A program made the position numbers and the translations under genes. A stretch of 39,718 nucleotides of DNA from an uncultured Opitutales bacterium (lineage in GTDB: Bacteria > Verrucomicrobiota > Verrucomicrobiia > Opitutales > UBA2995), in assembly GCA_938075565.1 (NCBI GenBank), contig CALJGU010000170.1:1-39718 (forward strand), in the 5' to 3' direction. A model generated the notes under the pieces. It did not search any database, was not told the DNA's origin, and saw only the letters and a list, made by a program, of their open reading frames with translations. Of the stretch, positions 1-9,850 are shown piece after piece (positions within the stretch are counted from its first letter, which is position 1; each line of letters opens with the position of its first letter).

Positions 1-9
1 AAATGCAAT

Positions 10-32
10 CGGGGGATAAACCCCCTCCTACA
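10..32. repeat. REP-like palindrome (GTAG plus hairpin)
   Basis: The minus strand reads GTAGGA followed by a perfect 5-bp GGGGG/CCCCC stem around TTTAT. A GTAG tetranucleotide next to a short hairpin is the hallmark of REP elements mobilised by RAYT (Y1 REP) transposases. It sits in the leader of the first sulfatase gene, about 65 bases before its start. A RAYT gene is not present in this window. The element may continue beyond the left edge. Confidence 0.5.
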
Positions 33-95
33 GTGCACCTATTTGCAATCACCAAAACTTGCCAGATTCCTGTCTATAACTATTGTCATCCATTT

Positions 96-1859
96 ATGCT
101 TAAAAAAGTTCTCACCTTTGGTTCCCTCCTTCTATTGTTCATCCTTGCCCAGACTTTTGGCTCTCAACCCAACATCGTGGTCGTCCTAACTGATGACCAA
201 GGCTGGGGAGATCTGAGTTTCAATGGAAACACCAACCTCAGTACGCCCAATATCGATCGCTTGGGAGCGGAAGGTGCGTCCTTTGATCGCTTTTATGTGT
301 GTCCGGTTTGTTCTCCGACGCGGGCTGAGTTTTTGACCGGGCGGTATCATCCTCGCAGCGGTGTTTTCAGTACCAGTGCTGGGGGCGAACGCATGGATCT
401 CGATGAGCAAACCATCGGCGAAGTCTTTCAGCAAGATGGCTACAGCACGGGCATGTTTGGCAAATACCACAATGGCATGCAGCATCCCTATCATCCGAAC
501 AGTCGAGGATTCGATGAGTTTTATGGATTCTGCTCTGGGCATTGGGGGCACTACTTCAGCCCTCCGCTCGAGCACAATGGTGAGATCGTTCAGGGCGAAG
601 GGTTCATCATTGATGACCTGACGAACAAAGCGATGGACTACATGGAAAGCCAGGTGAAGGAAGGGAAACCGTTTCTGGCCTATCTCGCTTACAACACCCC
701 CCACTCTCCCATGCAGGTGCCTGAGGAATTCTGGAAGAAGTTTGAGAATGCTGATCTGGCGATGAAACACAGGGACCCGGAAACTGAAAATCCTCCTCAC
801 GTGCGGTCTGCTTTAGCGATGTGCGAGAACATCGATTGGAATATTGGTCGCTTGGTTGACAAGATCGATGCGTTGGGTGCCACGGAGAATACCATCTTCA
901 TCTATTTCTGCGACAACGGTCCCAATGGTGCACGTTGGAATGGAGGCATGAAGGGGCGTAAGGGATCAACGGATGAAGGAGGCGTTCGCTCTCCATTGTT
1001 GTTCAAATGGCCTGCCCAGATTCGAGCGGGTAAGCAGGTCAATTCGATTAGTTCGGTGACGGATCTCCTCCCTACCCTCGCCGACATGGCTGGAATTGAT
1101 TACACACCAGCCAAACCTTTGGATGGTCTGAGCATTAAATCATCGCTCCTTAGCGATTATAGCCCTGCCCCTGATCGTATGATTTTCACTCATTGGCGTG
1201 ACAAGGTAAGTGTGCGCACCCAACGATTCCGCTTGGATAATAATGGAGAGCTCTTCGATATCGTGAATGATCCTGAGCAGCGGAATCCTGTCACAGACAA
1301 GCATAAGGATATCACTGAAAAACTTCGTGAAGCTGCCGCCGACTGGACAAAGGACGTAGTCTCTCAAATAGGTGATGTTGAACGCCCCTTTGTTATCTGT
1401 CATCCGGATGCTCCGATGACCCAGCTACCTGCACGGGATGGGATTGAGCATGGAACGATCAAGCGTTCGAACCGTTATCCTAACAGCTCCTACTTTCTCA
1501 ATTGGACCGATGAAGGCGATTCGATCACCTGGGATGTTCAAGTGGCGACAGCTGGAACCTATGAGGTAGAGCTTTATTATGCCTGCCCGGCTGAAGACGT
1601 CGGCTCTTCCATCGAGCTTCGCATGGGCGATTCTGTTCTACGTGCCAAGATCAGCGAAGCTTGGGATCCGCCTATCATCGGTGCCGCGGAAGACAAAGTC
1701 GTTCGGGCAGAGTCCTACGAAAAGGATTTTAAACCGATAAAGATCGGAACCATCGACCTACCGAAAGGCGATGGGGTGATTAGTCTGACGGCTCCCGAGA
1801 TTCCCGGAAGCCAAGCGCTGGAGTTTCGTCTGCTGACTCTGAGACCGGTGGATTCGTGA
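96..1859 (+). CDS. Exported sulfatase (FGly type) with C-terminal beta-sandwich-like extension
   Basis: Hydrolyses sulfate esters, probably on polysaccharides, outside the cytoplasm. From the ATG at 96 the 587-residue product begins with a Lys-Lys plus hydrophobic signal peptide (about residues 1-22); the open frame runs back to the window edge, but this start is preferred because it places the signal peptide at the N terminus. The FGly motif C-S-P-T-R has its modifiable Cys at residue 72. Metal-ligand pairs are DD at 33-34 and DN at 273-274. Residues roughly 430-585 follow the catalytic domain and resemble a carbohydrate-binding-like beta-sandwich (inference from pattern only). The gene is convergent with the NHL-repeat gene and separated from it by a palindromic repeat. 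Activity needs a formylglycine-generating enzyme, which is not in the window. The exact substrate cannot be read from the sequence. Confidence 0.9.
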   Translation: MLKKVLTFGSLLLLFILAQTFGSQPNIVVVLTDDQGWGDLSFNGNTNLSTPNIDRLGAEGASFDRFYVCPVCSPTRAEFLTGRYHPRSGVFSTSAGGERMDLDEQTIGEVFQQDGYSTGMFGKYHNGMQHPYHPNSRGFDEFYGFCSGHWGHYFSPPLEHNGEIVQGEGFIIDDLTNKAMDYMESQVKEGKPFLAYLAYNTPHSPMQVPEEFWKKFENADLAMKHRDPETENPPHVRSALAMCENIDWNIGRLVDKIDALGATENTIFIYFCDNGPNGARWNGGMKGRKGSTDEGGVRSPLLFKWPAQIRAGKQVNSISSVTDLLPTLADMAGIDYTPAKPLDGLSIKSSLLSDYSPAPDRMIFTHWRDKVSVRTQRFRLDNNGELFDIVNDPEQRNPVTDKHKDITEKLREAAADWTKDVVSQIGDVERPFVICHPDAPMTQLPARDGIEHGTIKRSNRYPNSSYFLNWTDEGDSITWDVQVATAGTYEVELYYACPAEDVGSSIELRMGDSVLRAKISEAWDPPIIGAAEDKVVRAESYEKDFKPIKIGTIDLPKGDGVISLTAPEIPGSQALEFRLLTLRPVDS

Positions 1860-1861
1860 CG

Positions 1862-1934
1862 GTAGGGCAAGAGCTTCCAGCTCTGCCGATTGGTTGGTCG
1901 TCGTGGCGGCATTGCGAGGACGCAATAGCCCTAC
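1862..1934. repeat. BIME-like pair of inverted REP units
   Basis: Outer ends are GGTAGGGC (1861-1868) and GCCCTACC (1928-1935), so each end carries GTAG reading inward. Left unit: AGAGC (1870-1874) pairs with GCTCT (1880-1884), extended by GGC/GCC around a bulged base. Right unit: ATTGCG (1911-1916) pairs with CGCAAT (1921-1926), extended in the same bulged way. Two GTAG-hairpin units in opposite orientation match the architecture of bacterial interspersed mosaic elements. It fills almost the entire gap between two convergent genes, so it may also act as a bidirectional transcription terminator. Confidence 0.65.
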
Positions 1935-1946
1935 CCCTAACAAAGA

Positions 1947-2939
1947 TTAGAGGCGCTTTAGGAACGAGACTCGACCGGTTTGGTTCCAGTCCTGGACGTA
2001 GAGGTTGCCGTCATTGTCGTAGGTGAGTCCGTGTGGGGCGGTAAAGATACCTTCTGCGATATTGGGCAACGGTGTTTTGAAGGCAGCCCATTGTGCTTCG
2101 TCGGGGTTGTCTCCCAGAAATGCCACCGGCACTCCTTCTTTGTTTACGATGGTAACGCGACCTTGGAGTTCAGCGACGGCTACGTAATCACTATAAATAT
2201 CGATTGAACAAGGACGGCGCAGGAACTGAGCGTGAATCCCAATGAGATTCCCATCGAGGTCGTAGTGCTTAAGGCGACGGTTTTCACGGTCAGCAACTAG
2301 GAGGCGGGGTGTTTCATAGCGATAATCAACGGTGACACCGTGACAGGTTTTGGTGTCTTCGAGACCTTCGCCTTTGCTGCCAAATGTTTTGAGGAGTTTA
2401 CCCTTGGGGCTGAAAATATGAATGAGATTGGAGCCGTAGCCTACCACCGCATAAATGCGACCGTCGGGACCAACAGTCACTCCGGTTAAGCCTTTGAAGG
2501 TTTCCGGGATGGGTTGTTTGTCCGTGCTTCCGATCTCCAACACCAGTTTGCCCTGGAGGTCGATTTTGATGATGCGCTCCATCGCCTTGTGGGCTGCGTA
2601 GAGGTATTCAACGCCATATTCCTCGTGGATTTCCAATGAGTGCGAACCCGAGTATTCTTCGCCCAGACTTCTCAGGTATTTCCCGTCGGTTGAAAATACG
2701 GCAATGCCGCGCTCCTTGTCGGTGGTGACATAGACGTTTCCGTTTTTATCGACTGCAACACCTCCGTGAGTGGAACCCATCTCGTTTCCATCGGCGAATG
2801 ATTGCCAGTGGGTGTTAATCTCGAAGCGGTGCTGGCCGTTGCCCGTGACGACTTTGTGTCCTTTGGCGAATGAGGCTGAGGTTGTAGCTGCGAGAAGCGC
2901 TATTGGGAAAATGAGATTTGAAACGAGGCGATTTTTCAT
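1947..2939 (-). CDS. Secreted NHL-repeat beta-propeller protein
   Basis: A 330-residue protein with an N-terminal signal peptide (hydrophobic stretch about 8-24, Ala-rich cleavage region) followed by repeated blades of the NHL type, with recurring G-V-x-V-D/G-x-x-G-x-x-Y-V elements (for example near residues 60-70, 150-165 and 300-315). NHL propellers are usually binding scaffolds; some relatives are lyases, but no catalytic assignment is justified here. It lies between two sulfatase genes: convergent with the first and divergent from the second across about 106 bases that should hold both promoters. That setting suggests a periplasmic or surface role in the same glycan-related function, which is inference. 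Confidence 0.8.
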   Translation of the reverse strand: MKNRLVSNLIFPIALLAATTSASFAKGHKVVTGNGQHRFEINTHWQSFADGNEMGSTHGGVAVDKNGNVYVTTDKERGIAVFSTDGKYLRSLGEEYSGSHSLEIHEEYGVEYLYAAHKAMERIIKIDLQGKLVLEIGSTDKQPIPETFKGLTGVTVGPDGRIYAVVGYGSNLIHIFSPKGKLLKTFGSKGEGLEDTKTCHGVTVDYRYETPRLLVADRENRRLKHYDLDGNLIGIHAQFLRRPCSIDIYSDYVAVAELQGRVTIVNKEGVPVAFLGDNPDEAQWAAFKTPLPNIAEGIFTAPHGLTYDNDGNLYVQDWNQTGRVSFLKRL

Positions 2940-3045
2940 GAGACAGGGTGAATAGGTTTAAGGGGCATGAAAGTGATCTTCCCAAATATTTCAACAGACA
3001 ATCATCCCGCTTGATGAAATTGCTTTCCTGCTGTTTCATGGAGTT

Positions 3046-4641
3046 ATGCTGACAAGGCCCCTTTGGATTCTCCTAGTTTGGATTTCTCTATTCAGTTCAA
3101 CCCTCATTGCGGATGAACGGCCCAACATCATTCTCGTCGTGGCCGATGACATGGGGTTTTCGGATGCTGGCTGTTACGGAGGAGATATCCAAACGCCTAC
3201 TCTTGATAGTCTGGCTGAGAACGGATTGAGGTTTTCGCAAATGTATTCCACCGGGCGTTGTTGGCCTTCTCGTGCGGTGTTGATGACAGGTTATTATGCT
3301 CAACAGGTGGGAATGGATCCTCGAAAGGGAAAGGAATGGCCCAGCTGGAGTCGGCTACTTCCCATGCGCCTTAAGGAGGCTGGCTACCGGAACTACCATT
3401 CCGGGAAATGGCATCTCAGAGGTATGCCTGCTGATTCGGCTGTGAGTGGATTCGATCGGTCCTTTTATTTGGGGGATCAGGATCGGTTCTTCAGCCCGAG
3501 GAAGGTTTTTGTAGATGACGAGCCGCAACCAGCGATTGAGCGTGATTCCGGATTCTACTCCACCGTGGCTAAGGCGGATTACGCGATTGAATTTCTGGAA
3601 GAGCATAAAGCTGAAACGCCTGATCAACCCTTCTTTCTCTACTTGGCCTTTTTTGCACCACACTTCCCGCTTCATGCGCTTCCCGAGGATATTGAGAAAT
3701 ACCAGGACGAATATTTAAGGGGTTGGGATATTGTGGGGAAAGAGCGTTGGTCCCGGTTGACGGCAATAGGTATGGTCAATTCGGGATTGGCAGAACGAAG
3801 GCAGGACATCTTTCCGCCCTGGAATCTTTCCGATGATGAATTGGTTTCTCAAATCCACCCAGGAGAAGTGGCCTATGCCCTGCCCTGGGATGACCTGACT
3901 GAAGAACAGCAACGTTTCCAAGCAACCAAGATGGCAATCCATGCTGCTATGATTGATCGCATGGATCAGGAGATTGGGCGAGTGAAGGCGGAAGTTGAGC
4001 GTATTGGTGAATCTGATAACACCTTATTTATTTTTGTATCCGATAATGGGGCCAGTGGCGAAATGATGAACCGCGGTGACAGGCACGATCCAGCTGCACC
4101 TCTTGGTTCTGCTGGGTCCTATCTTGGACTTGGCCCTGGGTGGTCGACGGCCGCCAACAGTCCCTTTTCCTTCCACAAGCATTGGAATCACGAAGGAGGC
4201 ATTTCATCGCCCATGATAGTTAGTTGGCCTAAAGGAATTCAGGCCCGTGGGGAGCTTCGCCATACTCCAGCGCATTTCATCGATCTCTATCCCACTATTT
4301 TAGACCTTGCTGGTGGTGAGGCCGAGTCGCCTAAAGAAGGACCCTCCTTGCCCGGACGCAGTTTGGTTTCCGCTTTCAATGCACCCGTCGATTGGTCAGA
4401 TCGATTTATATATTGGGCCCATTCTGGAAATAGAGCCATTCGGCAAGGCAGCTGGAAGGCTGTTACTCGCCGGGACAATGAGGAGCGGTGGGAGTTATAT
4501 AATCTTGAAGATGACCGAGCTGAGCTGAATGACCTCGCGACATCCAAACCGGATAAGCTGAATACGTTGGCAACCGCCTGGGAAACCTTGGAAGTTCAGT
4601 TTAACAAAGACTTTGAAACGGGCACGCACTCGATTAAATAG
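3046..4641 (+). CDS. Exported sulfatase (FGly type)
   Basis: A 531-residue arylsulfatase-family enzyme starting at an ATG preceded by GGAG. The signal peptide is about residues 1-22. The FGly motif C-W-P-S-R has its Cys at residue 72, the metal pairs are DD at 34-35 and DN at 333-334, and the signature continues with LMTG. It lacks the long C-terminal extension of the sulfatase gene at 96-1859, so the two are different subfamilies rather than a recent duplication. It diverges from the NHL-repeat gene and ends about 70 bases before a tRNA gene, with a candidate terminator between. Expected role: sulfate release from algal or host glycans in the periplasm or outside the cell. Substrate unknown. 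Confidence 0.9.
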   Translation: MLTRPLWILLVWISLFSSTLIADERPNIILVVADDMGFSDAGCYGGDIQTPTLDSLAENGLRFSQMYSTGRCWPSRAVLMTGYYAQQVGMDPRKGKEWPSWSRLLPMRLKEAGYRNYHSGKWHLRGMPADSAVSGFDRSFYLGDQDRFFSPRKVFVDDEPQPAIERDSGFYSTVAKADYAIEFLEEHKAETPDQPFFLYLAFFAPHFPLHALPEDIEKYQDEYLRGWDIVGKERWSRLTAIGMVNSGLAERRQDIFPPWNLSDDELVSQIHPGEVAYALPWDDLTEEQQRFQATKMAIHAAMIDRMDQEIGRVKAEVERIGESDNTLFIFVSDNGASGEMMNRGDRHDPAAPLGSAGSYLGLGPGWSTAANSPFSFHKHWNHEGGISSPMIVSWPKGIQARGELRHTPAHFIDLYPTILDLAGGEAESPKEGPSLPGRSLVSAFNAPVDWSDRFIYWAHSGNRAIRQGSWKAVTRRDNEERWELYNLEDDRAELNDLATSKPDKLNTLATAWETLEVQFNKDFETGTHSIK

Positions 4642-4664
4642 CGCTCCTAATTTCTCCATATCGC

Positions 4665-4711
4665 AGCATTGACTACCGATACTGCATTCGTTCCAATGCT
4701 CGCTCTTTTTT
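4665..4711 (+). terminator. Candidate Rho-independent terminator
   Basis: AGCATTG (4665-4671) pairs perfectly with CAATGCT (4694-4700), followed by a run of six T ending at 4711, directly against the first base of the tRNA. The 22-base loop is longer than ideal, which lowers confidence. It would end transcription from the second sulfatase. Confidence 0.4.
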
Positions 4712-4788
4712 GGGCCCTTAGCTCAGTTGGTTAGAGCAAACGACTCATAATCGTTTGGTCCTCGGTTCAAGTCCGAGAGGGCCCACCA
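4712..4788 (+). tRNA. tRNA with CAT anticodon, likely tRNA-Ile2 (lysidine type)
   Basis: A full 77-nt cloverleaf. Acceptor 4712-4718 pairs with 4778-4784, D stem GCTC/GAGC, anticodon stem AACGA (4739-4743) with TCGTT (4751-4755), anticodon CAT at 4746-4748, T stem CTCGG/CCGAG. The CCA end is encoded (4786-4788). The anticodon arm ACGACTCATAATCGT and following TTGGTC are close to E. coli ileX rather than to elongator or initiator tRNA-Met, and positions 4-6 are CCC as in Ile2. If so, C34 is converted to lysidine by TilS and the tRNA reads AUA. Calling it Met instead remains possible. Confidence 0.9.
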
Positions 4789-4817
4789 TTCAATACTTTA
4801 AAAGAAGCCGATCGGTT

Positions 4818-5834
4818 TTAGATCTTATTGATCCGATTGTAGAGAACTGCTTTGTAGAAGGCCGTTTTAAACGATACCAGCCTCTTTAACCTGGTAATGA
4901 GAACGAAGAATGGAGACACATTCGGCGGTGTCGTCAGAGACAAGGTCATTTGGTCTAACGCACTTCTTAAGGTCTTGGGTACACACTCATCTGCGAAATA
5001 GTTTTCGTAAATGGTTCGAGCGTTTCGGCCCATTTCCAGACTGTCCTCTTTGTGCTCCTGTAATATATGGTGAAGCTCTGATAGATGCTTTTCCTTAATG
5101 CGTAAGGAGCAAGAGTCCCAATCTACAAAGGAAGGTTTGACCCACTCGTCTGAAATGATGACTGGAGCTACTCCAAAACGCATAGAATCAAACAAACGCA
5201 TGGATGAAGGGCCACGTCCCCGGGGGCAGATGCTAAAGTGACTCTTTCGAATCATGCTCACGTATCGTTTTTGGGCGGTTTCGGAATCCAGATCGTCGTT
5301 CTCCTCAAAGTGATGATAATCCTTTGTAACTGTGATATCCATATCGGGATAATTCCCAAATAGTTTTACAAGGCGAAGGCGTATGATGTGAGATGGGTAT
5401 CCCAGAAAAGTGGCAAGAAAGTCTTTCTGGGGAATCTCTTCATCGTTGGAGATTTGAATCTGTTGATTGGGAAATCGTCGATTTAACCAAGGATAATGCC
5501 AACCATCAATAAAACGACCAATTGAGCATGAACTAAGCCCGCTTGAATATAAGCCCGGCAAAATCTCGATGGGTTGGTCACACTCGGTGACGATAATAGA
5601 TTTTTCGGGGTAGTCGGTAACGGCTTTTAATTTGTGAACTTGCCCAAATTGATAGGGCTCCGAAAAGTCTGTAATCAGAATCCAATCTGCTTGCTCTGGA
5701 TCTTCGCAGGCAACCAGGTGCTCTGATTGAGTTTCGACCGATTGGATATAGTAGTTTTTTTCATCCTCAATATCTGGGTCGATGTTAATAAAATGGAGTT
5801 TGAGAGGCTTGGGCATCCTTAGATTATCCGTCAT
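4818..5834 (-). CDS. Exostosin-like glycosyltransferase
   Basis: A 338-residue protein without signal peptide or clear membrane segment. Residues around 195-230 carry the exostosin (GT47-like) pattern C-P-R-G-x-G-P-S-S-x-R-L-F-D-S-x-R-F-G followed by a hydrophobic V-A-P-V-I-I-S and D-E-W. In this fold that region binds the nucleotide-sugar donor. It probably adds a sugar to a surface polysaccharide or glycolipid; donor and acceptor cannot be told. It is a single gene between a tRNA and folE2, with no other glycan-assembly genes beside it. It stops about 29 bases from the tRNA on the opposite strand. Start taken at the first ATG; an in-frame ATG six codons later is also possible. Confidence 0.75.
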   Translation of the reverse strand: MTDNLRMPKPLKLHFINIDPDIEDEKNYYIQSVETQSEHLVACEDPEQADWILITDFSEPYQFGQVHKLKAVTDYPEKSIIVTECDQPIEILPGLYSSGLSSCSIGRFIDGWHYPWLNRRFPNQQIQISNDEEIPQKDFLATFLGYPSHIIRLRLVKLFGNYPDMDITVTKDYHHFEENDDLDSETAQKRYVSMIRKSHFSICPRGRGPSSMRLFDSMRFGVAPVIISDEWVKPSFVDWDSCSLRIKEKHLSELHHILQEHKEDSLEMGRNARTIYENYFADECVPKTLRSALDQMTLSLTTPPNVSPFFVLITRLKRLVSFKTAFYKAVLYNRINKI

Positions 5835-5893
5835 TTATTGCATTGTGTCACGTTTGTCGAACAGAGAATGCGGTCGTTCTTCAAATAACAGAA

Positions 5894-5929
5894 AATTCTT
5901 ACTTTAAATAAACTCACCGAGTGAGAATT
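5894..5929. promoter_or_regulatory. Dyad in the glycosyltransferase/folE2 divergent region
   Basis: AATTCTTAC (5894-5902) is complementary, with one mismatch, to GTGAGAATT (5921-5929), and a nested perfect hairpin CTCAC-CGA-GTGAG occupies 5913-5925. It lies about 60 bases upstream of the glycosyltransferase start and 170 bases upstream of folE2. It could be an operator or an RNA hairpin; no known regulator motif is recognised. Confidence 0.3.
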
Positions 5930-6098
5930 GAGTTTTGCCTGACATGGGTTAAGACTTGGACCACTGCAACATAGACTCTTCGATAGCCTTTTGACGATAT
6001 CGGGTCTGAAGTAAATCCATTGACCTAATGGGTTTTAGCTCGCAAGGTTCCCGGCTAATTTTCGACCAAGCCCATTAAAGCCAACGCCTAAGACATCT

Positions 6099-7055
6099 AT
6101 GAGTAATCCTATTCCAGATTCCCATTCGAAACCAAGTCGTGACTATGACGAGACGTTTCAGTCGAGTGAGGAGTACCGGGAATCCTTGCCGGATATACAG
6201 AATGCCCATTCAGATTATATTTCGGGTGCGAAGGTGGCGATCAACCAGGTTGGTATATCCAACTTTAAATTGCCGCTGAATTTCAGAACGAAGGATGGTG
6301 GCGTCATAAACTTGGAAACAAGCGTCACCGGAACTGTTTCTTTAGCTAAGGATAATAAGGGCATAAATATGTCCCGCATTCTCCGGGTGTTCTATGAGTT
6401 TAAAGATGACGTGTTCAGTTGGGCCGAAATTGAGAAGATCCTTCGAACCTATCTGGATCGCCTGAGCAGCCAGGATGCTCGGTTAAAACTGTTTTTCAAC
6501 TACCCTATTTCTCAAACCAGTTTACGGAGTGAGCTGGATGGATTTCAGTATTATCAGGTGATGATGGAAGGTGTGATGAGTGGTGACGGTCACTTTCATC
6601 GAAACCTACAGGTAGACTTTGTTTATTCCTCTGCCTGTCCCTGTTCAGATATGCTTTCTGAGCATGCTCGAGATGAGCGAGGTGCTTATGGAATTCCTCA
6701 CTCCCAAAGAAGCAAGGCTCGCATATTGGCTGAGCTTGCCGAGGGCGTAGATCTCCCCATCGAGGATTTGGTTTCGCATTGTGCAAATGCCTTGAAGACC
6801 GAAACCCAGGTTATGGTTCGCCGAGAAGATGAGCAGGCCTTTGCGGAGCTCAACGGAGCCTACATCAAATTTGTAGAAGACGCTGCGCGACTCGTCTATG
6901 AAGGGCTGGATACGGTTGAAGAGATTGTCGATTTTCAGGTATCGATCGCACACCTTGAATCCCTGCATTCACACGATGCAGTTGCAGTAATAACCAAGGG
7001 AATTCCCAATGGATTCCGCGGTGATTTCGAAGATTTTCGGAATCTTATCTGCTAG
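6099..7055 (+). CDS. folE2: GTP cyclohydrolase FolE2 (type IB)
   Basis: Converts GTP to 7,8-dihydroneopterin triphosphate, the first step toward tetrahydrofolate. The 318-residue protein carries the family signature L-P-D-I-Q-N (30-35), the metal/active-site segment A-C-P-C-S (179-183), G-I-P-H-S-Q-R-S (198-205, with His201) and a C-terminal E-S-L-H-S-H-D-A. FolE2 tolerates different divalent metals and often replaces zinc-dependent FolE; no folE is visible here. The N-terminal 25 residues are a low-complexity extension rich in Ser, Asp and Glu. The gene stands alone, convergent with atpC, with a shared hairpin in the 61-base gap. Confidence 0.95.
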   Translation: MSNPIPDSHSKPSRDYDETFQSSEEYRESLPDIQNAHSDYISGAKVAINQVGISNFKLPLNFRTKDGGVINLETSVTGTVSLAKDNKGINMSRILRVFYEFKDDVFSWAEIEKILRTYLDRLSSQDARLKLFFNYPISQTSLRSELDGFQYYQVMMEGVMSGDGHFHRNLQVDFVYSSACPCSDMLSEHARDERGAYGIPHSQRSKARILAELAEGVDLPIEDLVSHCANALKTETQVMVRREDEQAFAELNGAYIKFVEDAARLVYEGLDTVEEIVDFQVSIAHLESLHSHDAVAVITKGIPNGFRGDFEDFRNLIC

Positions 7056-7067
7056 AAAGCAATCTAT

Positions 7068-7090
7068 AGAAAAGGATATGCTCCTTTTCT
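7068..7090. terminator. Candidate bidirectional terminator between folE2 and atpC
   Basis: Perfect 9-bp inverted repeat AGAAAAGGA (7068-7076) and TCCTTTTCT (7082-7090) with a 5-base loop, in the gap between the convergent folE2 and atpC genes. It has no separate long T tract, but the stem itself gives TTTTCT. It would end folE2 transcripts and the ATP synthase operon. Confidence 0.5.
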
Positions 7091-7116
7091 CAAAGGACAA
7101 CAAGGGGTAACTAGTT

Positions 7117-7530
7117 CTACTTACCTTTGTTTTTAGCTAGCTGCTGAACCAGTGCGAAACGTACCTTCGCTTCCAGAGCAAGGATTTCGTCTGGATCCAA
7201 ATCCTGTCCCTCAGCTGCTTTAAGAGCCTCTTCTGCGCGGCGTTTTGCTTCTTCGACAGATGCAAGGTCGATGTCCTCGATATCTACTGCTGCCTCCGTC
7301 AGAACTGAGACCGTGTCTCCGATGACTTCGGCAAACCCATTATCCACTGCTAGCAAGTCTAGATCGCCTTCTTTGGTGACCGCCAATTCGCCTGCCAAGA
7401 TTTCAGTAATCAGCGGGATGTGACCCGGAAGAATACCTACTTCACCTGAGGATGTGGGCAACACCACAGAGTCTACAGTCTCACTGTAGACTTTTTCTAC
7501 GGGTGTTACGATTTCGAGTTTGATGGGCAT
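7117..7530 (-). CDS. atpC: F-type ATP synthase epsilon subunit
   Basis: The 137-residue epsilon subunit of the central stalk, which couples gamma rotation to the c ring and can inhibit ATP hydrolysis. The N-terminal beta-sandwich carries the conserved pattern V-L-P-T-S-S-G-E-V-G-I-L-P-G-H-I-P (about 24-40), and the C-terminal part is a charged helical hairpin (about 85-135). It is the last gene of the atp operon, two bases after the atpD stop codon. Confidence 0.97.
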   Translation of the reverse strand: MPIKLEIVTPVEKVYSETVDSVVLPTSSGEVGILPGHIPLITEILAGELAVTKEGDLDLLAVDNGFAEVIGDTVSVLTEAAVDIEDIDLASVEEAKRRAEEALKAAEGQDLDPDEILALEAKVRFALVQQLAKNKGK

Positions 7531-7532
7531 GA

Positions 7533-8969
<1,437 letters not shown>

Positions 8970-8978
8970 TTAAATGTA

Positions 8979-9842
8979 TTATCCGTTGGATGCGGTTGCG
9001 GCTGCGATTTCTAAAATTTCCTGGGTGATAGCTGCTTGACGTGCCTTGTTGTAATCAAGCGTTAGACTATCCACCAAATTGTTGGCGTTGTCGGTGGCAG
9101 ATTTCATAGCCACCATACGGGCACTGTGTTCAGAGGCTTTTGCTCCTCGAACCATGTTAAAGAACTCACGGCGAACAAACAGAGGTAGTAAGTCAGTGAG
9201 AATCTTTTCCACGTCGGGTTCGAAATTCAGTTCCCGATCGTCCTGGGATCCTTCTTCTATACCCAAGGACTTTAATGCATCCTCGATGCTTGTGAGTGGT
9301 AATAGTGGTACCAGACGTGGGTCTTGTTTGAGCGTATTGACGAAACCGGAATATAGTATTTCCAGTGTATTAATAGTACCATCCAAGAAGGATGAAATCG
9401 CAAATTCAATGACTGTTTTTACTTCTGGGAAAGTGGTATTGTCAGATACCGAAAAGTCCGCGATCAAATCACGTCCGGAACGGCTAATAAACTGTGCAGC
9501 TTTGCGTCCTACAGTGATATATTTAATCGACTCTGACTTTTCTGGAATTTCGCGGAAGAGATTGGCGTTCAGACCACCGCAGAGTCCTTTGTCAGTGCTG
9601 ACTAGGATTATCCCGCGGCTTTTCACTTCACGTTCTTCAAGAAATGGATGCGTGAATCCCAACACCCCATTTGCGACTGGTCCCATGATTCTGGCAAGAA
9701 GCTGTGCGTATGGACGACCAGCTAATGCAGCGTCTTGAGCGCGCTTCATCTTAGAAGCCGCCACCAGCTGCATCGCCCGAGTAATCTGGGAGGTGTTTTT
9801 GACCGACTTTATTCGGCGTCTGATGTCGCGTAAATTAGCCAT
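8979..9842 (-). CDS. atpG: F-type ATP synthase gamma subunit
   Basis: Rotor shaft of F1, 287 residues. It opens with the conserved N-terminal helix pattern R-D-I-R-R-R-I-K-S-V-K-N-T and I-T-R-A-M-Q-L-V-A-A-S-K-M. The matching C-terminal helix near 240-285 (A-R-M-V-A-M-K-S-A-T-D-N-A and I-T-Q-E-I-L-E-I) forms the coiled coil inside the alpha3-beta3 hexamer. It lies 8 bases after atpA and 21 before atpD. Confidence 0.98.
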   Translation of the reverse strand: MANLRDIRRRIKSVKNTSQITRAMQLVAASKMKRAQDAALAGRPYAQLLARIMGPVANGVLGFTHPFLEEREVKSRGIILVSTDKGLCGGLNANLFREIPEKSESIKYITVGRKAAQFISRSGRDLIADFSVSDNTTFPEVKTVIEFAISSFLDGTINTLEILYSGFVNTLKQDPRLVPLLPLTSIEDALKSLGIEEGSQDDRELNFEPDVEKILTDLLPLFVRREFFNMVRGAKASEHSARMVAMKSATDNANNLVDSLTLDYNKARQAAITQEILEIAAATASNG

Positions 9843-9850
9843 TTGGAAGC

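Noticed and set aside
186-800. Long minus-strand open frame opposite the first sulfatase
   Set aside because: It is fully antisense to a well-supported gene, with no family pattern and no start context.
4764-4788. tRNA 3' end as an att site of an integrated element
   Set aside because: No duplicate of the tRNA 3' end and no integrase were found in the window.
9079-9738. 219-codon plus-strand frame opposite atpG
   Set aside because: Shadow of a conserved gene; Ser/Arg-rich composition typical of antisense frames.
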